Below, piece by piece: positions 22,700-32,423 of a stretch of DNA of 64,000 nt. Numbering within the stretch: position 1 is the first letter of the stretch; each line of letters begins with the position of its first letter. The stretch covers positions 496,001-560,000 of the forward strand of contig NZ_SDPO01000001.1 of assembly GCF_004134865.1 (NCBI RefSeq), given 5' to 3'. This DNA comes from Agromyces fucosus. GTDB lineage: Bacteria > Actinomycetota > Actinomycetes > Actinomycetales > Microbacteriaceae. Below the pieces are notes generated by a model. That model did not search any database and was not told where the DNA came from. It saw only the letters and a program-made list of their open reading frames with translations. The translations under genes were made by a program, and so were the position numbers.

Positions 22700-23482
22700 T
22701 CAGGCGCGCGTGCCGCGCGCGAGTTCGGCCGCGAGCTCGCCCACCGCGGCAACGCCGCCGGTGGCGAGTGCATTCACGAGCGCCGACCCGACGATCGCGC
22801 CCTCGGCGTACGCGAGCACCTCGGCGACCTGGGCGGCCGTCGAGATGCCGACGCCGACGCAGCTGGCCGGGGCCCCTGCAGCGCTCAACCGCTCGACGAG
22901 TGTGCGAGCGGCCCGGTCGACGTCGCTGCGGGCGCCCGTGATGCCCATGGTCGAGACGGCGTAGACGAAGCCGCGGCTCGCGTCGATGACCTGCCGGATT
23001 CGGGCGTCCGTCGAGGTCGGCGCGGCGAGGAAGACCCGGTCGAGACCGGTGCGCTCGGATGCCGCGATCCACGCGGCGCCCTCGTCGGGGATGAGGTCGG
23101 GCGTGATGAGGCCCGCTCCCCCGGCCGCCACGAGGTCGTCGGCGAACCGGTCGACGCCGTACTGCACGACGGGATTCCAATAGGTCATGATCAGCACCGG
23201 GGCATCCACCCGTTCGGTGATGCGTCGCACGGCCTCGAAACCGTCGGAGAGACGGAAGCCGTTCGCGAGCGCCTGCTGCGTGGCCGCCTGGATGACCGGG
23301 CCGTCCATGACGGGGTCGGAGTACGGCAGGCCGAGCTCGAGGATGTCGACGCCGTTCTCGACCATCGCCACCGCAGCCTCGACGCTCTCGTCGAACGTCG
23401 GGAAGCCGACCGGCAGGTAGCCGATGAGCGCGCCGGACGCTTCGTCGTTGCGACGGCGGATGACGGAACCGACCGTGTTCAT
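22700..23482 (-). CDS. trpA: Tryptophan synthase alpha subunit
   Basis: TrpA cleaves indole-3-glycerol phosphate to indole and glyceraldehyde 3-phosphate and channels indole to TrpB. The 260-residue TIM-barrel protein has the catalytic Glu in [20 protein letters not shown], the second catalytic Asp in [12 protein letters not shown] and the phosphate-binding C-terminal [13 protein letters not shown] and GAIVGSALV loops. Its ATG overlaps the trpB stop by four bases (ATGA), so the alpha and beta subunits are translationally coupled. Length is typical. Confidence 0.98.
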   Translation of the reverse strand: MNTVGSVIRRRNDEASGALIGYLPVGFPTFDESVEAAVAMVENGVDILELGLPYSDPVMDGPVIQAATQQALANGFRLSDGFEAVRRITERVDAPVLIMTYWNPVVQYGVDRFADDLVAAGGAGLITPDLIPDEGAAWIAASERTGLDRVFLAAPTSTDARIRQVIDASRGFVYAVSTMGITGARSDVDRAARTLVERLSAAGAPASCVGVGISTAAQVAEVLAYAEGAIVGSALVNALATGGVAAVGELAAELARGTRA

Positions 23483-24687
23483 CGGGCGTTCTCCCGGTCG
23501 TAGAGCTCGAAGTAGTGAGCAGCCGTGTCCATGTCCTTGTCGCCGCGACCCGAGAGGTTCACGAGGATCGTGGCCTCTGGCCCGAGTTCGCGGCCGAGCT
23601 CCAGCGCACCCGCGAGGGCGTGCGCCGACTCGATCGCCGGGATGATGCCCTCGGTTCGGGTGAGGAGGCGGAGCGCCTGCATCGCCGCGTCATCGGTCAC
23701 GGGTCGGTAGTTCGCGCGGCCGAGCGCGGCGAGCCACGAGTGCTCGGGGCCGACGCCCGGGTAGTCGAGCCCGGCCGAGATCGAGTGCGACTCGATGGTC
23801 TGGCCGTCCTCGTCCTGCAGCAGGTAGCTGCGCGCCCCGTGGAGCACGCCGGGGCGCCCCTTGGTGATGGTCGCGGCATGCCGTTCGGTCTCGGCTCCCT
23901 CGCCGCCGGCCTCGAACCCGTAGAGGGCGACGCCCTCGTCGTCGAGGAAGGCGTGGAAGATGCCGATCGCGTTGGATCCGCCGCCGACGCAGGCCGCGAC
24001 CGCGGTCGGCAGCCCGCCCGTGAGGTCGATGACCTGCTGGCGGGCCTCTTCGCCGATGATCTTCTGGAAGTCGCGCACCATCTCGGGGAACGGGTGCGGA
24101 CCCGCGACCGTGCCGAAGATGTAGTTCGTGGTCTCGACGTTGGTGACCCAGTCGCGCATGGCCTCGTTGATCGCGTCTTTCAGCGTGCGCGAGCCCGCCG
24201 TCACGGCGATGACCTCTGCACCGAGGAGCCGCATGCGCGCGACGTTCAGCGCCTGACGCTCGGTGTCGACCTCACCCATGTAGATCACGCAGTCGAGCCC
24301 GAAGAGCGCAGCCGCCGTCGCCGTGGCGACGCCGTGCTGGCCGGCGCCGGTCTCGGCAATCACGCGGGTCTTGCCGATGCGCTTCGTCAGCAGCGCCTGG
24401 CCGAGCACGTTGTTGATCTTGTGCGAGCCCGTGTGGTTCAGGTCTTCGCGCTTCAGGATGACCCGTGCACCGCCGGCGTGCGCGGCGAATCGCGGCACCT
24501 CGGTGATGATCGACGGTCGGCCCGTGTAGCTGCGGCCGAGTTCCGCGAGCTCTTCGCCGAACGCCGGATCGAGCTTCGCGAGATCGTAGGCCTCGCCGAG
24601 CTCGTCGAGGGCGGCGACGAGGGACTCGGGCACGAAGCGCCCGCCGAAGTCGCCGAAGTAGGGACCGGTCTGCGCTCTGAGCGCCAT
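23479..24687 (-). CDS. trpB: Tryptophan synthase beta subunit
   Basis: TrpB is the PLP-dependent subunit that condenses indole with serine. The 402-residue protein starts [20 protein letters not shown] and has the PLP lysine in [18 protein letters not shown], the [20 protein letters not shown] loop that binds substrate carboxylate, the [14 protein letters not shown] glycine loop for PLP phosphate, and a C-terminal [10 protein letters not shown] motif. The ATG at 24687 starts one base after the trpC TGA; longer in-frame starts lie inside trpC. Complete and of normal TrpB1 length. Confidence 0.98.
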   Translation of the reverse strand: MALRAQTGPYFGDFGGRFVPESLVAALDELGEAYDLAKLDPAFGEELAELGRSYTGRPSIITEVPRFAAHAGGARVILKREDLNHTGSHKINNVLGQALLTKRIGKTRVIAETGAGQHGVATATAAALFGLDCVIYMGEVDTERQALNVARMRLLGAEVIAVTAGSRTLKDAINEAMRDWVTNVETTNYIFGTVAGPHPFPEMVRDFQKIIGEEARQQVIDLTGGLPTAVAACVGGGSNAIGIFHAFLDDEGVALYGFEAGGEGAETERHAATITKGRPGVLHGARSYLLQDEDGQTIESHSISAGLDYPGVGPEHSWLAALGRANYRPVTDDAAMQALRLLTRTEGIIPAIESAHALAGALELGRELGPEATILVNLSGRGDKDMDTAAHYFELYDRENAR

Positions 24688-24688
24688 G

Positions 24689-25462
24689 TCACACCGCCAG
24701 GAAAGCTGAGAGGTTGGCAATCGGGTCGCCGCCCGTGACGAGCGCCTCGCCGACGAGGACGACGTCGGCGCCCGAGGAGCGGTAGTGCGCGACATCCGTC
24801 GCCGACAGCACGGCGGACTCCGCGACGCGGATCGCGCCCTCGGGGAATCGCGGCGCGAGACGACCGAAGAGGTCGCGGTCGAGTTCGAAGGTCGAGAGGT
24901 CGCGGGCGTTCACGCCGATGAGGCGCGCGCCGAGCGCGGCCGCGCGCTCGAGTTCGTCGGCCGAGTGCGTCTCGACGAGTGGCGTCATGCCGAGCTCGAT
25001 GATGAGGTCGTGGAGCTCGCGGAGCGTCTGGTCGTCGAGCGCGGCCACGATGAGCAGCACGAGGTCGGCGCCTGCCGCGCGTGCTTCGAACACCTGGTAG
25101 GGCGTCGCGATGAAGTCCTTGCGCAGCACGGGCAACGAGACGGCCGCACGCACGGTCTCGAGGTCGGCGAGCGACCCGCCGAACTTGCGGCCCTCGGTGA
25201 GCACGCTGATGGCACTCGCGCCGCCGAGCTCGTACTGACGAGCGAGGGCGGCCGGATCGCTGATCGTCGCGAGCGAACCCCGTGAAGGGCTCGAGCGCTT
25301 GATCTCGGCGATGACCTTGACGTGGGCGGCAGGGCGGAGCGCCTCGAGTGCGTCGAGTGCCGCCGGGCGCGCGAGCGCCGCGGCTTCGACGGCTGCGAGC
25401 GGTGCGCTCTCGCGGCGCGCCACAGCGTCGGCGACCGCGTTCGCCGTCAGCTCGGCGAGCAC
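24689..25462 (-). CDS. trpC: Indole-3-glycerol phosphate synthase
   Basis: TrpC closes the ring of carboxyphenylamino-deoxyribulose phosphate to give indole-3-glycerol phosphate. The 257-residue monofunctional protein carries [13 protein letters not shown] (catalytic Lys), the [29 protein letters not shown] stretch with the second Lys and the Glu region, [12 protein letters not shown], and [12 protein letters not shown] near the end. The GTG at 25462 shares one base with the upstream TAG (TAGTG), with AAGG about nine bases ahead; the longer in-frame region upstream belongs to the DUF6704 gene. There is no fusion to TrpF. Confidence 0.97.
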   Translation of the reverse strand: MLAELTANAVADAVARRESAPLAAVEAAALARPAALDALEALRPAAHVKVIAEIKRSSPSRGSLATISDPAALARQYELGGASAISVLTEGRKFGGSLADLETVRAAVSLPVLRKDFIATPYQVFEARAAGADLVLLIVAALDDQTLRELHDLIIELGMTPLVETHSADELERAAALGARLIGVNARDLSTFELDRDLFGRLAPRFPEGAIRVAESAVLSATDVAHYRSSGADVVLVGEALVTGGDPIANLSAFLAV

Positions 25463-25692
25463 TAGTGCGCCTTTTCGGCGACCTTCGAGCCGCCGACACC
25501 GTAGCCGGCGCGCGCGAGCACCCAGCCGACGATCATGCCGACGACGAGGAGACCTGCCGACGCCCAGACCAGCCACTGCGCGTCGAAGAAGAAGGCGACC
25601 GTGCCGATCGTGAATGCGATGAGCATGATCGTGACGGCGGTCCATGCCGCGGGCGAGTGTCCGTGGCCGGGATCTGCGGTCTCAATGCTCAT
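25462..25692 (-). CDS. Small trp-operon membrane protein (DUF6704-like)
   Basis: This 76-residue protein begins [20 protein letters not shown] and has two closely spaced hydrophobic segments (roughly residues 19-36 and 40-60) followed by a short basic/polar tail ending KVAEKAH. The HGHSPAAW motif is characteristic of a small family that sits between the trp membrane protein and trpC in Microbacteriaceae, annotated DUF6704 as far as I recall. Its function is unknown. A strong AGGAG lies five bases before the ATG, and its stop overlaps trpC, so it is expressed with the trp operon. Confidence 0.85.
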   Translation of the reverse strand: MSIETADPGHGHSPAAWTAVTIMLIAFTIGTVAFFFDAQWLVWASAGLLVVGMIVGWVLARAGYGVGGSKVAEKAH

Positions 25693-25727
25693 GATGCTCC
25701 TTCGTGCTGGGGTTTTCGTCGGCCAGT

Positions 25728-26375
25728 CTAGCGGTCGTCGTGACGTTCGGTTGTTTCGTCGGTCGGGTCGTCGCCCCGGCTGAGGCCGTCCCAGTCGTCG
25801 ATGGCGCGGTCGGAGGCCGGGCGTTCGACGGGCGTCACGGCAGCGTCGTCGGCGGCCATGCGGGAATCGCTGTACCGCCGCGAGGAGGCGGGCCAGCGGG
25901 TGCCGGTCACGAGCACGGCGATGCCTGCCAGCACGAGCAGGGCCCCGCCGACGATCGCCAGCACCGGCCAGACCGTCGCGGAGACGGATGCCACGAGCTC
26001 GGCGGTCGGTGCGGCGCCGGCGACGCCCGTGGCATCCGTCACGGCAGGTGACACCGAAGCAATGGGGTCGGCCAGCGACAGGACGGCTGCGAGCAGCACG
26101 CAGCCGCCGAGGAGCACCTCGAGCACGCCGAGCACGACGCGGATGCCGGGACCTGCGATCGCGAGGGCGGCCACGAGCGCGAGGCCGGCGAGGCCGAGGG
26201 CTGCGAGGGCCGGGGACGCGACGCTGCCCGTGACGTCGATCGGTTCGCCGGTGCCGCCGGTCGTGCTCGCCTCGATGAGGAGCTCGAACCAGGTCTGGCT
26301 CCACGAGAGCAGCACGAGGCCGGCCCCCACGACCGTGGCGACGATCACGGGCAGCTTCATGCGGGCCGGATTCAC
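25728..26375 (-). CDS. Trp biosynthesis-associated membrane protein
   Basis: The 215-residue protein has four predicted membrane segments: an N-terminal one (VIVATVVGAGLVLLSWSQTW), two in the middle (ALAALGLAGLALVAALAI and VLGVLEVLLGGCVLLAAVL) and one near residue 145 (VWPVLAIVGGALLVLAGIAV). The pattern SWSQTWF after the first segment and placement directly after trpE fit the actinobacterial Trp-operon membrane protein family (TIGR02234-like). The C-terminal 50 residues are hydrophilic and Asp-rich. A role in tryptophan transport or sensing has been suggested only from context. The GTG start overlaps the trpE stop as GTGA; an ATG at 26360 is an alternative. Confidence 0.82.
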   Translation of the reverse strand: MNPARMKLPVIVATVVGAGLVLLSWSQTWFELLIEASTTGGTGEPIDVTGSVASPALAALGLAGLALVAALAIAGPGIRVVLGVLEVLLGGCVLLAAVLSLADPIASVSPAVTDATGVAGAAPTAELVASVSATVWPVLAIVGGALLVLAGIAVLVTGTRWPASSRRYSDSRMAADDAAVTPVERPASDRAIDDWDGLSRGDDPTDETTERHDDR

Positions 26376-27898
26376 GACTCCACCCGGCGCATCGCGTTCG
26401 CCACGGCGACCGCACGCAGGGGCGCCGCGGCCTTGTTGCGGGACTCCTGGTATTCGGACTCGGGGTCGGAGTCAGCCACGAGGCCGCCGCCCGCCTGCAC
26501 GCGGGCGACGCCTCGAGAGATCGTCGCGGTGCGGATCGCGATCGCGAGGTCGGCGTCGCCGCCGAACCCGAAGTAGCCGACGACGCCCCCGTAGAGGCCT
26601 CGCTGCGCGGGCTCCAACTCGTCGATGATCTCGAGCGCTCGCGGCTTCGGCGCGCCCGACAACGTGCCCGCCGGGAAGGTCGCGCGGAAGACGTCGATCG
26701 CGTTCGCGTCGCCGACGAGGTCGCCCTCGACCGAGGAGACGAGGTGCATGATGTGGCTGAACCGCTCGACCCGCATGAACTCGGTCACCTCGACCGTGCC
26801 GGCGGTGCAGACCTTCGCGAGGTCGTTGCGGGCGAGGTCGACGAGCATGAGGTGCTCGGCCTGTTCCTTCGGGTCGGCGATGAGCTCGGCCTCGAGGTCG
26901 GCGTCGGCCTCGGGGGTCGCCCCACGCGGCTTCGATCCGGCGATCGGGTGCGTGAACACGCGGCCGTGCTGCACCTTCACGAGCGCCTCGGGCGAGGAGC
27001 CGACGATCCAGTACGGCTCCCCCGCCGTGTCCTCGAGGTGCAGGAGGTACATGTACGGACTCGGGTTGAGGCTGCGGAGCACCCGGTACACATCGATCGG
27101 ATGCGCCGTCGCCTCCTGCTCGAAGCGCTGCGAGATGACGACCTGGAAGATGTCGCCCTCACGGATGTACTCCTTCGACCGGTCGACCGCCGCGAGGAAG
27201 TCGGACTTCTCGGTGCGGTGCACCGGGTCGGCGGCGCGCGCAAGGTCGATCTCGGCGAGCCACGCCTCGGTCGGCTGGGCGAGGCCCTGCTGCATGCGGT
27301 CGAGGCTCGCCTGCGCGCCCTGCCAGAGCTGCTCCGGTGCGTCGCCCCGGTCGTTCAGCGCCGAGGCGATGAGCTGCACGGTGCCCGTGCGGTGATCGAT
27401 CACGACGAGCTCGGAGACGAACGCGAACGCCTGGCCCGGCATCGGGAACTCCGACGGCGGGCGGTTCGGCAGGCGCTCGATCTGACGGATCGCCTCCCAG
27501 CCGATGAACCCGACGAGCCCGCCGGTGAGGGGCGGCGCGCCCGGAACGTCTTCGGTGCGCCAGCGTTCGAAGAGCGCCTCGAGTGCGGCGAGGGGCGCGA
27601 GTTCGGCAGCGTCGCCGAGTGCGCGCTCGGCGCTCAGCCCGTAGTCCTGCCACTCGACGCGGTCGGATGCCTCGGTGAGCACGCCGTACGACGAGACGCC
27701 CACGAACGAGTAGCGCGACCAGATGCCGCCCTGCTCGGCCGACTCCAGCAGGAACGTGCCGGGGCGTCCGCCGGCGAGCTTGCGGTAGATGCCCACCGGC
27801 GTCTCGCCGTCGGCGAAGAGCTCGCGCACGACGGGCACGACCCGGCGCCCCGAGAGCAGGGCGGAGAACTCCTCGAAGGTGGTCGTGGCGTCGGCCAA
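26372..27898 (-). CDS. trpE: Anthranilate synthase component I
   Basis: TrpE makes anthranilate from chorismate using ammonia from TrpG. The 508-residue protein has the N-terminal regulatory region with FLLESAEQGGIWSRYSFVG (the LLES motif that binds tryptophan for feedback inhibition), GGLVGFIGWEAIR, and the chorismate-binding domain with FQVVISQRFE, NPSPYMYLL, the PIAGSKPRGATPE loop and FPAGTLSGAPKPRALEII. I place the start at TTG 27898, because AGGAG sits seven bases upstream and any earlier start would overlap hisI. No trpG or trpD follows, so those steps must be encoded elsewhere in the genome. It begins 23 bases after hisI in what looks like one transcript. Confidence 0.96.
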   Translation of the reverse strand: MADATTTFEEFSALLSGRRVVPVVRELFADGETPVGIYRKLAGGRPGTFLLESAEQGGIWSRYSFVGVSSYGVLTEASDRVEWQDYGLSAERALGDAAELAPLAALEALFERWRTEDVPGAPPLTGGLVGFIGWEAIRQIERLPNRPPSEFPMPGQAFAFVSELVVIDHRTGTVQLIASALNDRGDAPEQLWQGAQASLDRMQQGLAQPTEAWLAEIDLARAADPVHRTEKSDFLAAVDRSKEYIREGDIFQVVISQRFEQEATAHPIDVYRVLRSLNPSPYMYLLHLEDTAGEPYWIVGSSPEALVKVQHGRVFTHPIAGSKPRGATPEADADLEAELIADPKEQAEHLMLVDLARNDLAKVCTAGTVEVTEFMRVERFSHIMHLVSSVEGDLVGDANAIDVFRATFPAGTLSGAPKPRALEIIDELEPAQRGLYGGVVGYFGFGGDADLAIAIRTATISRGVARVQAGGGLVADSDPESEYQESRNKAAAPLRAVAVANAMRRVES

Positions 27899-27921
27899 CG
27901 TGTGCTCCTCGTCGTCAGTCG

Positions 27922-28293
27922 TCAGTCGGCGGGCGGGAATCCGGGGGTCACGGCGATCGGGTCGCCGTCGAAGCAGGTGCGGGTGCCGGTGTGGCAGGCC
28001 ACGCCGATCTGCTCGACGCGCACGAGGAGGGTGTCGGCGTCGCAGTCGAGCGCCGCGGAGCGCACGTACTGCGCGTGCCCCGAGGTGTCGCCCTTGCGCC
28101 AGTACTCCTGGCGCGACCGCGACCAGAACGTGACGCGCCCCTCGGTCAGCGTGCGCCGGAGCGCCTCGCGGTCCATCCAGCCGAGCATCAGCATCTCGCC
28201 GGTGTCCCACTGCTGGATGACGGCGGGCAGCAGCCCGTCGGCGTTGAAGGCGGCGCGCTCGAGCGCAGCTTCGACGGTCGATTCCGTGGTCAT
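27922..28293 (-). CDS. hisI: Phosphoribosyl-AMP cyclohydrolase
   Basis: HisI opens the adenine ring of phosphoribosyl-AMP, the third step of histidine synthesis. The 123-residue monofunctional protein shows [36 protein letters not shown] and the metal-binding cysteines and Asp residues in [27 protein letters not shown]. The HisE activity is on a separate gene nearby rather than fused. Its ATG overlaps the hisF stop as ATGA, and trpE follows after 23 bases. Confidence 0.98.
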   Translation of the reverse strand: MTTESTVEAALERAAFNADGLLPAVIQQWDTGEMLMLGWMDREALRRTLTEGRVTFWSRSRQEYWRKGDTSGHAQYVRSAALDCDADTLLVRVEQIGVACHTGTRTCFDGDPIAVTPGFPPAD

Positions 28294-29051
28294 CGGACGA
28301 TCCTTCCGTCGGCCGCCAGCGCGGCCTTCACCTCGCCGATGGTCAGCTCGCCGTTGTGGAAGACGGATGCCGCGAGCACCGCATCGGCTCCGGCTGCGAT
28401 CGCCGGCGGGAAGTCGGCCACCGCACCGGCGCCGCCGGAGGCGATGACCGGCACGGTCGACAGCTCGTGCATGAGCGCCGTGAGCTCGAGGTCGAAGCCG
28501 GCCTTCGTACCGTCGGCGTCGATCGAGTTCACGAGCAGCTCGCCGGCCCCGAGCTCGATGCCGCGGCGTGCCCAGTCGAGCGCGTCGAGGTCGGTCTCGG
28601 TTCGGCCGCCGTGGGTCGTCACGACGAATCCCGACGGCGTGCGGTCGGATCGCTTGACGTCGAGCGAGAGTACGAGCACCTGCGCACCGAACCGGTCGGC
28701 GATCTCGCCGATGAGCGCGGGGCGTGCGATCGCGGCGCTGTTGACGCCGATCTTGTCGGCGCCATGGCCCTGCAGGCGCGCGACGTCGTCGGCCGATCGG
28801 ATGCCGCCGCCCACGGTCAGCGGGATGAAGACCTGCTCGGCGACCCGCTGCACCATGTCGTACGTCGTGGAGCGGTCGTCGACGGTGGCGGTGACGTCGA
28901 GGAAGGTGAGCTCGTCGGCACCCTGCTCCGCATAGCGGGCCGCGAGTTCGACGGGATCGCCCGCGTCACGCAGGTTCTGGAAGTTCACGCCCTTCACGAC
29001 GCGGCCTGCTGCCACGTCGAGACACGGGATCACACGGACGGCGAGAGACAT
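28290..29051 (-). CDS. hisF: Imidazole glycerol phosphate synthase cyclase subunit
   Basis: HisF uses ammonia from HisH to form imidazole glycerol phosphate and AICAR. The 253-residue half-barrel protein has [19 protein letters not shown] (with the catalytic Asp), [32 protein letters not shown], the second half-barrel [16 protein letters not shown], and [10 protein letters not shown]. The partner hisH is not in this window. Nine bases separate it from hisG, and it overlaps hisI downstream. Confidence 0.98.
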   Translation of the reverse strand: MSLAVRVIPCLDVAAGRVVKGVNFQNLRDAGDPVELAARYAEQGADELTFLDVTATVDDRSTTYDMVQRVAEQVFIPLTVGGGIRSADDVARLQGHGADKIGVNSAAIARPALIGEIADRFGAQVLVLSLDVKRSDRTPSGFVVTTHGGRTETDLDALDWARRGIELGAGELLVNSIDADGTKAGFDLELTALMHELSTVPVIASGGAGAVADFPPAIAAGADAVLAASVFHNGELTIGEVKAALAADGRIVR

Positions 29052-29060
29052 GCGCGCGCC

Positions 29061-29903
29061 TCACAACCGAGCTGCGTGGATCGCGCTCACGAGGATCGCC
29101 CTCGCGCCGAGCTCGTACAGCTCGTCCATGACGTGGTTCATGTCGGCGCGCGGGATCATGACGCGCACGGCGACCCATTCGGGATCGTGCAGCGGCGAGA
29201 CCGTGGGCGACTCGAATCCGGGCGCGGCGGCCGTCGCCCGCTCGAGGTGCTCGACCGGCACGTCGTAGTCGAGCAGCACGTACTGGCGTGCCACGAGCAC
29301 GCCCTGGAGGCGGCGGAGCAGTGTCGCGGCGCCCGGCTTGTCGATGCCGGACCCGATGAGGACGGCCGTCGAGTCGAGGATGACCGGGCCGAAGATCTCG
29401 AGACCCGCCTGGCGGAGCGTCGAACCCGTCGAGACGACGTCGGCGACCGCGTCGGCCACGCCGAGCCGTACCGCGGACTCGACGGCGCCGTCGAGCTTCA
29501 CGAGCTTGGCCGGAGTGACGCCGTGGCCGGCGAGGAAGTCGCCGACGAGGCCCGGGTAGCTCGTGGCCACCCGAACGCCCTCGAGGCCCGTGAGGTCGGT
29601 GAAGGCGCCCGCCGGCCCCGCGAAGCGGAACGTCGAGTCGCCGAATCCGAGCGGCGCGATCTCGGAGGCATCCGAGCCGGAATCGAGCAGGAGGTCGCGA
29701 CCCGTGATGCCGACGTCGAGCGCGCCGGAGCCGACGTACGTCGCGATGTCGCGCGGGCGGAGGTAGAAGAACTCGACCCCGTTGCGCGGGTCGGCGGTGT
29801 GCAGGTCGCGCGGGTCGCGGCGACCGGTGTACCCGGCCTCCCACAGCATCTGCGCGGCGGTTTCGGCGAGCGAGCCCTTGTTGGGCACGGCGATTCGGAG
29901 CAT
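29061..29903 (-). CDS. hisG: ATP phosphoribosyltransferase (long form)
   Basis: HisG condenses ATP with PRPP, the first and feedback-regulated step of histidine synthesis. The 280-residue protein starts [14 protein letters not shown] and has the PRPP-binding region [19 protein letters not shown]-terminal ACT-like regulatory domain from about residue 205 marks it as the long form (HisGL), which needs no HisZ. The ATG at 29903 gives the canonical family N-terminus, although its upstream AAAG is a weak ribosome site. A longer start at 29939 is possible but less like the family. Confidence 0.96.
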   Translation of the reverse strand: MLRIAVPNKGSLAETAAQMLWEAGYTGRRDPRDLHTADPRNGVEFFYLRPRDIATYVGSGALDVGITGRDLLLDSGSDASEIAPLGFGDSTFRFAGPAGAFTDLTGLEGVRVATSYPGLVGDFLAGHGVTPAKLVKLDGAVESAVRLGVADAVADVVSTGSTLRQAGLEIFGPVILDSTAVLIGSGIDKPGAATLLRRLQGVLVARQYVLLDYDVPVEHLERATAAAPGFESPTVSPLHDPEWVAVRVMIPRADMNHVMDELYELGARAILVSAIHAARL

Positions 29904-29947
29904 TTCGGTACTTTCGTGTCGACGGTTCTGATCGGCCATGGGCGGGA

Positions 29948-30211
29948 TCAGAGATGTCGGTACACGTCGGCGGGCGAGAGCCCCTTCGCCAGCATCAGCA
30001 CCTGCAGGTGGTAGAGCAGCTGGGAGATCTCTTCGGCCGTCTCGTCGTCGCTCTGGTACTCGGCGGCCATCCACACCTCGGCGGCCTCCTCGACGATCTT
30101 CTTGCCGATGGCGTGCACGCCGGCGTCGAGCTCGCGTACGGTGCCTGAGCCCTCGGGGCGGGTGGCGGCTCTGTCAGCGAGCTCGATGAACAGCTCGTCG
30201 AAGGTCTTCAC
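29948..30211 (-). CDS. hisE: Phosphoribosyl-ATP pyrophosphohydrolase
   Basis: HisE hydrolyses phosphoribosyl-ATP to phosphoribosyl-AMP, the second histidine step. The 87-residue helical protein carries the MazG-like metal-binding set in [16 protein letters not shown] and [18 protein letters not shown]. The start is GTG. It lies 44 bases before hisG and 29 bases after rpe, so rpe, hisE, hisG, hisF and hisI appear to form a continuous unit. Size is normal for the stand-alone enzyme. Confidence 0.97.
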   Translation of the reverse strand: MKTFDELFIELADRAATRPEGSGTVRELDAGVHAIGKKIVEEAAEVWMAAEYQSDDETAEEISQLLYHLQVLMLAKGLSPADVYRHL

Positions 30212-30240
30212 CCGTCAAGACTACCGGTGCCCGGCCCGGC

Positions 30241-30903
30241 TCAATGCCGGTGCGCGATCGCGGCGTCACGAAGCGCGATGATGCGCTCGGCGGGCACGTC
30301 GGCCCCGAAGACCGCTGAGCCGGCGACGAAGGTGTCGGCCCCGGCATCTGCTGCGATGCCGATCGTGTCGAGCGAGATGCCGCCGTCGACCTGCAGCCAG
30401 ACGTCAAGGTCCGTCTCTCGCACCACGCGCGAGAGGCGCTCGAGCTTCGGCATCGTCTCGGCCATGAACGACTGGCCGCCGAAGCCGGGCTCGACGGTCA
30501 TCACGAGCACCTGGTCGAACTCGGGCAGCAGCTCGAGGTACGGCTCGACGTCGGTGCCGGGCTTCAGCGCGATGCCGGCGCGCGCGCCGATCTCGCGGAG
30601 CCGGCGCGCGAGCGCCACGGGCTCGTCGGTGGCCTCGGCGTGGAAGGTGACCGAGAACGCGCCGAGTTCGGCATAGCCGGGCGCCCAGCGATCGACGTCG
30701 GAGATCATGAGGTGCACGTCGAGCGGGATCGGGCTGACCTCTTGCAGGCGGCCCACCATCTGCGGCCCGAACGTCAGGTTCGGCACGAAGTGGTTGTCCA
30801 TCACGTCGACGTGCACGAGGTCGGCGCTCGCGATGCGCCCGAGCTCGTGCTCGAGGTTCGCGAAGTCGGCAGCGAGGATGCTCGGGTTGATCCGCGTCGT
30901 CAT
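30241..30903 (-). CDS. rpe: Ribulose-phosphate 3-epimerase
   Basis: Rpe interconverts ribulose 5-phosphate and xylulose 5-phosphate in the pentose phosphate pathway. The 220-residue TIM barrel has INPSILAADFANLEHEL, the metal-binding VHVDVMDNHFVPNLTFGP, LDVHLMI, MTVEPGFGGQSFM and VDGGISLDTI motifs, all intact. It stands between rsmB (32 bases upstream) and hisE (29 bases downstream). Placement upstream of hisE fits with ribose 5-phosphate supply for PRPP, but the clustering is widespread and may simply be inherited gene order. Confidence 0.98.
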   Translation of the reverse strand: MTTRINPSILAADFANLEHELGRIASADLVHVDVMDNHFVPNLTFGPQMVGRLQEVSPIPLDVHLMISDVDRWAPGYAELGAFSVTFHAEATDEPVALARRLREIGARAGIALKPGTDVEPYLELLPEFDQVLVMTVEPGFGGQSFMAETMPKLERLSRVVRETDLDVWLQVDGGISLDTIGIAADAGADTFVAGSAVFGADVPAERIIALRDAAIAHRH

Positions 30904-30935
30904 GCAGCCACCCTATCGAGGGTCGAGGCGGCCGT

Positions 30936-32423
30936 TCACGCCGGCCGCTTGCGCACGAGCGCGATGAACATGGCGTCGGTGCCGTGCCGGTGCGGCCAGA
31001 GCTGCACGGTCGCGGGCGCACCCGCGAGATCGAGCGGATGCCGCGAGATCGCCTCGATCACGGAGCGCGTGTCGAGCTGCTCGGCCGAATCGCCCGCGCG
31101 ACGGAGTGCGGCCGCGAGCGTGCCGTGGGTCTCCCCGGTGTGGGGCGAGCACGTCACGTACGCGAGGATGCCGCCGGGCGCGAGGGCCGCGAAGGCGCTG
31201 TCGAACAGCTGGCCCTGGAGCTTCGTGAGCTCGGCGACATCCGATGGGGCCTTGCGCCAGCGCGCCTCGGGCCGGCGGCGGAGCGCACCGAGTCCGGTGC
31301 ACGGGGCGTCGAGCAGGATGCGGTCGAACCCGCTGGGCGCACCGAGCGCCTCGAGGTCGAGCTCGCGTCCGTCGCCGACGTGCACCTCGACGTCGAGCGG
31401 CACGCCGACGATCGCATTGCGCACGAGTTCGGCACGAACCGGCACGGTCTCGTTCGCCGTGAGCACCGCGCCGGTCGCGAGCGCCTCGGCCGCGAGCACC
31501 GCTGTTTTACCGCCCGGACCCGCGCACAGGTCGAGCCAGCGCTCCCCCGCGCGGACCGGCTCGGCACGACTGAGTGCGAGGGCGGCGAGCTGGGATCCTT
31601 CGTCTTGCACGCGGATGCGACCGCCCGAACGCTCGGCCGTGGCGATCGGGTCGGCGGCGACGGCACCGATCGGCGAGAACCGGTCGGGCTCGAAGCCTTC
31701 GATGGCGTCGGTGTCGAGGTCGAGGCCCGGCAGCACCGCAAGATTCACCCGGGGCGAGGCGTTGTCGGCCTGGAGCAGCTGCTCGAGCTCATCGGCGCGG
31801 CCCTCGTGGTCGAGGGCGGTGCGAAGCGCCCGCACGATCCACTCGGGGTGGCTCGTGACGGCCGCGAGGCGCGCGTCTTCACTGCGCGCGCCCTCGGCGA
31901 CGAGCTCGCGCCACTCCTCGGGCGAGGTGCGTGAGATCGTGCGGAGCACGGCGTTGGCGAACCCGGCAGCCTTCGGGGCGACGCGGCGGGCGAGTTCGAC
32001 CTGCTCGTTGACGGCCGCGTGCGTGGCGACCCGGGTGGCGAGGAGCTGGTGCGCCCCGAGCCGGAGGACGTCGAGCACCGCGGGGTCGATCGCGGAGGCG
32101 GGCCGGTTCGCCGCGAGCTCGATCACCCGATCGTAGAAGCCCTGCATGCGGAGCGTGCCGTAGGTGAGTTCGGTCGCGAAGGCGGCGTCGGCGCGGTCGA
32201 GGCCTGCTCGGCGGATGCGGATGGGCAGGAGCAGGTTCGCATAGGCCTCGTCGGCGCGCACGGCCTCGAGCACCTCGACGGCGACGATGCGCGCGGGGGC
32301 GATGCGCGCTGGCGTCGAGCGAGCGGAGACTCCCCCGCCGCCACCACCACGACGCTGGCCGCCGGAGCCGCCGGCGCCGCCACGGCCGGTGCTCCCCCCG
32401 CGTCCACCGTTCCCGCCGCTCAT
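30936..32423 (-). CDS. rsmB: 16S rRNA (cytosine(967)-C(5))-methyltransferase family protein (RsmB/Sun)
   Basis: The 495-residue protein methylates a cytosine of 16S rRNA with SAM. It has an N-terminal NusB-like RNA-binding domain (about residues 40-180, with ELTYGTLRMQGFYDRVIEL and HAAVNEQVELAR) and a C-terminal Rossmann methyltransferase with SAM loop LDLCAGPGGKTAVLAAEAL, the motif IV cysteine in LLDAPCTGLGALRRRPEAR and motif VI cysteine in AYVTCSPH. The first 31 residues are an unusual Gly/Arg-rich low-complexity stretch (GGRGGSTGRGG and similar). Its ATG overlaps the fmt stop as ATGA. Confidence 0.96.
   Translation of the reverse strand: MSGGNGGRGGSTGRGGAGGSGGQRRGGGGGGVSARSTPARIAPARIVAVEVLEAVRADEAYANLLLPIRIRRAGLDRADAAFATELTYGTLRMQGFYDRVIELAANRPASAIDPAVLDVLRLGAHQLLATRVATHAAVNEQVELARRVAPKAAGFANAVLRTISRTSPEEWRELVAEGARSEDARLAAVTSHPEWIVRALRTALDHEGRADELEQLLQADNASPRVNLAVLPGLDLDTDAIEGFEPDRFSPIGAVAADPIATAERSGGRIRVQDEGSQLAALALSRAEPVRAGERWLDLCAGPGGKTAVLAAEALATGAVLTANETVPVRAELVRNAIVGVPLDVEVHVGDGRELDLEALGAPSGFDRILLDAPCTGLGALRRRPEARWRKAPSDVAELTKLQGQLFDSAFAALAPGGILAYVTCSPHTGETHGTLAAALRRAGDSAEQLDTRSVIEAISRHPLDLAGAPATVQLWPHRHGTDAMFIALVRKRPA

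Noticed and set aside
26372-28293. Trp attenuator or T-box before trpE
   Set aside because: Only 23 bases separate hisI and trpE; no leader peptide or stem-loop fits.
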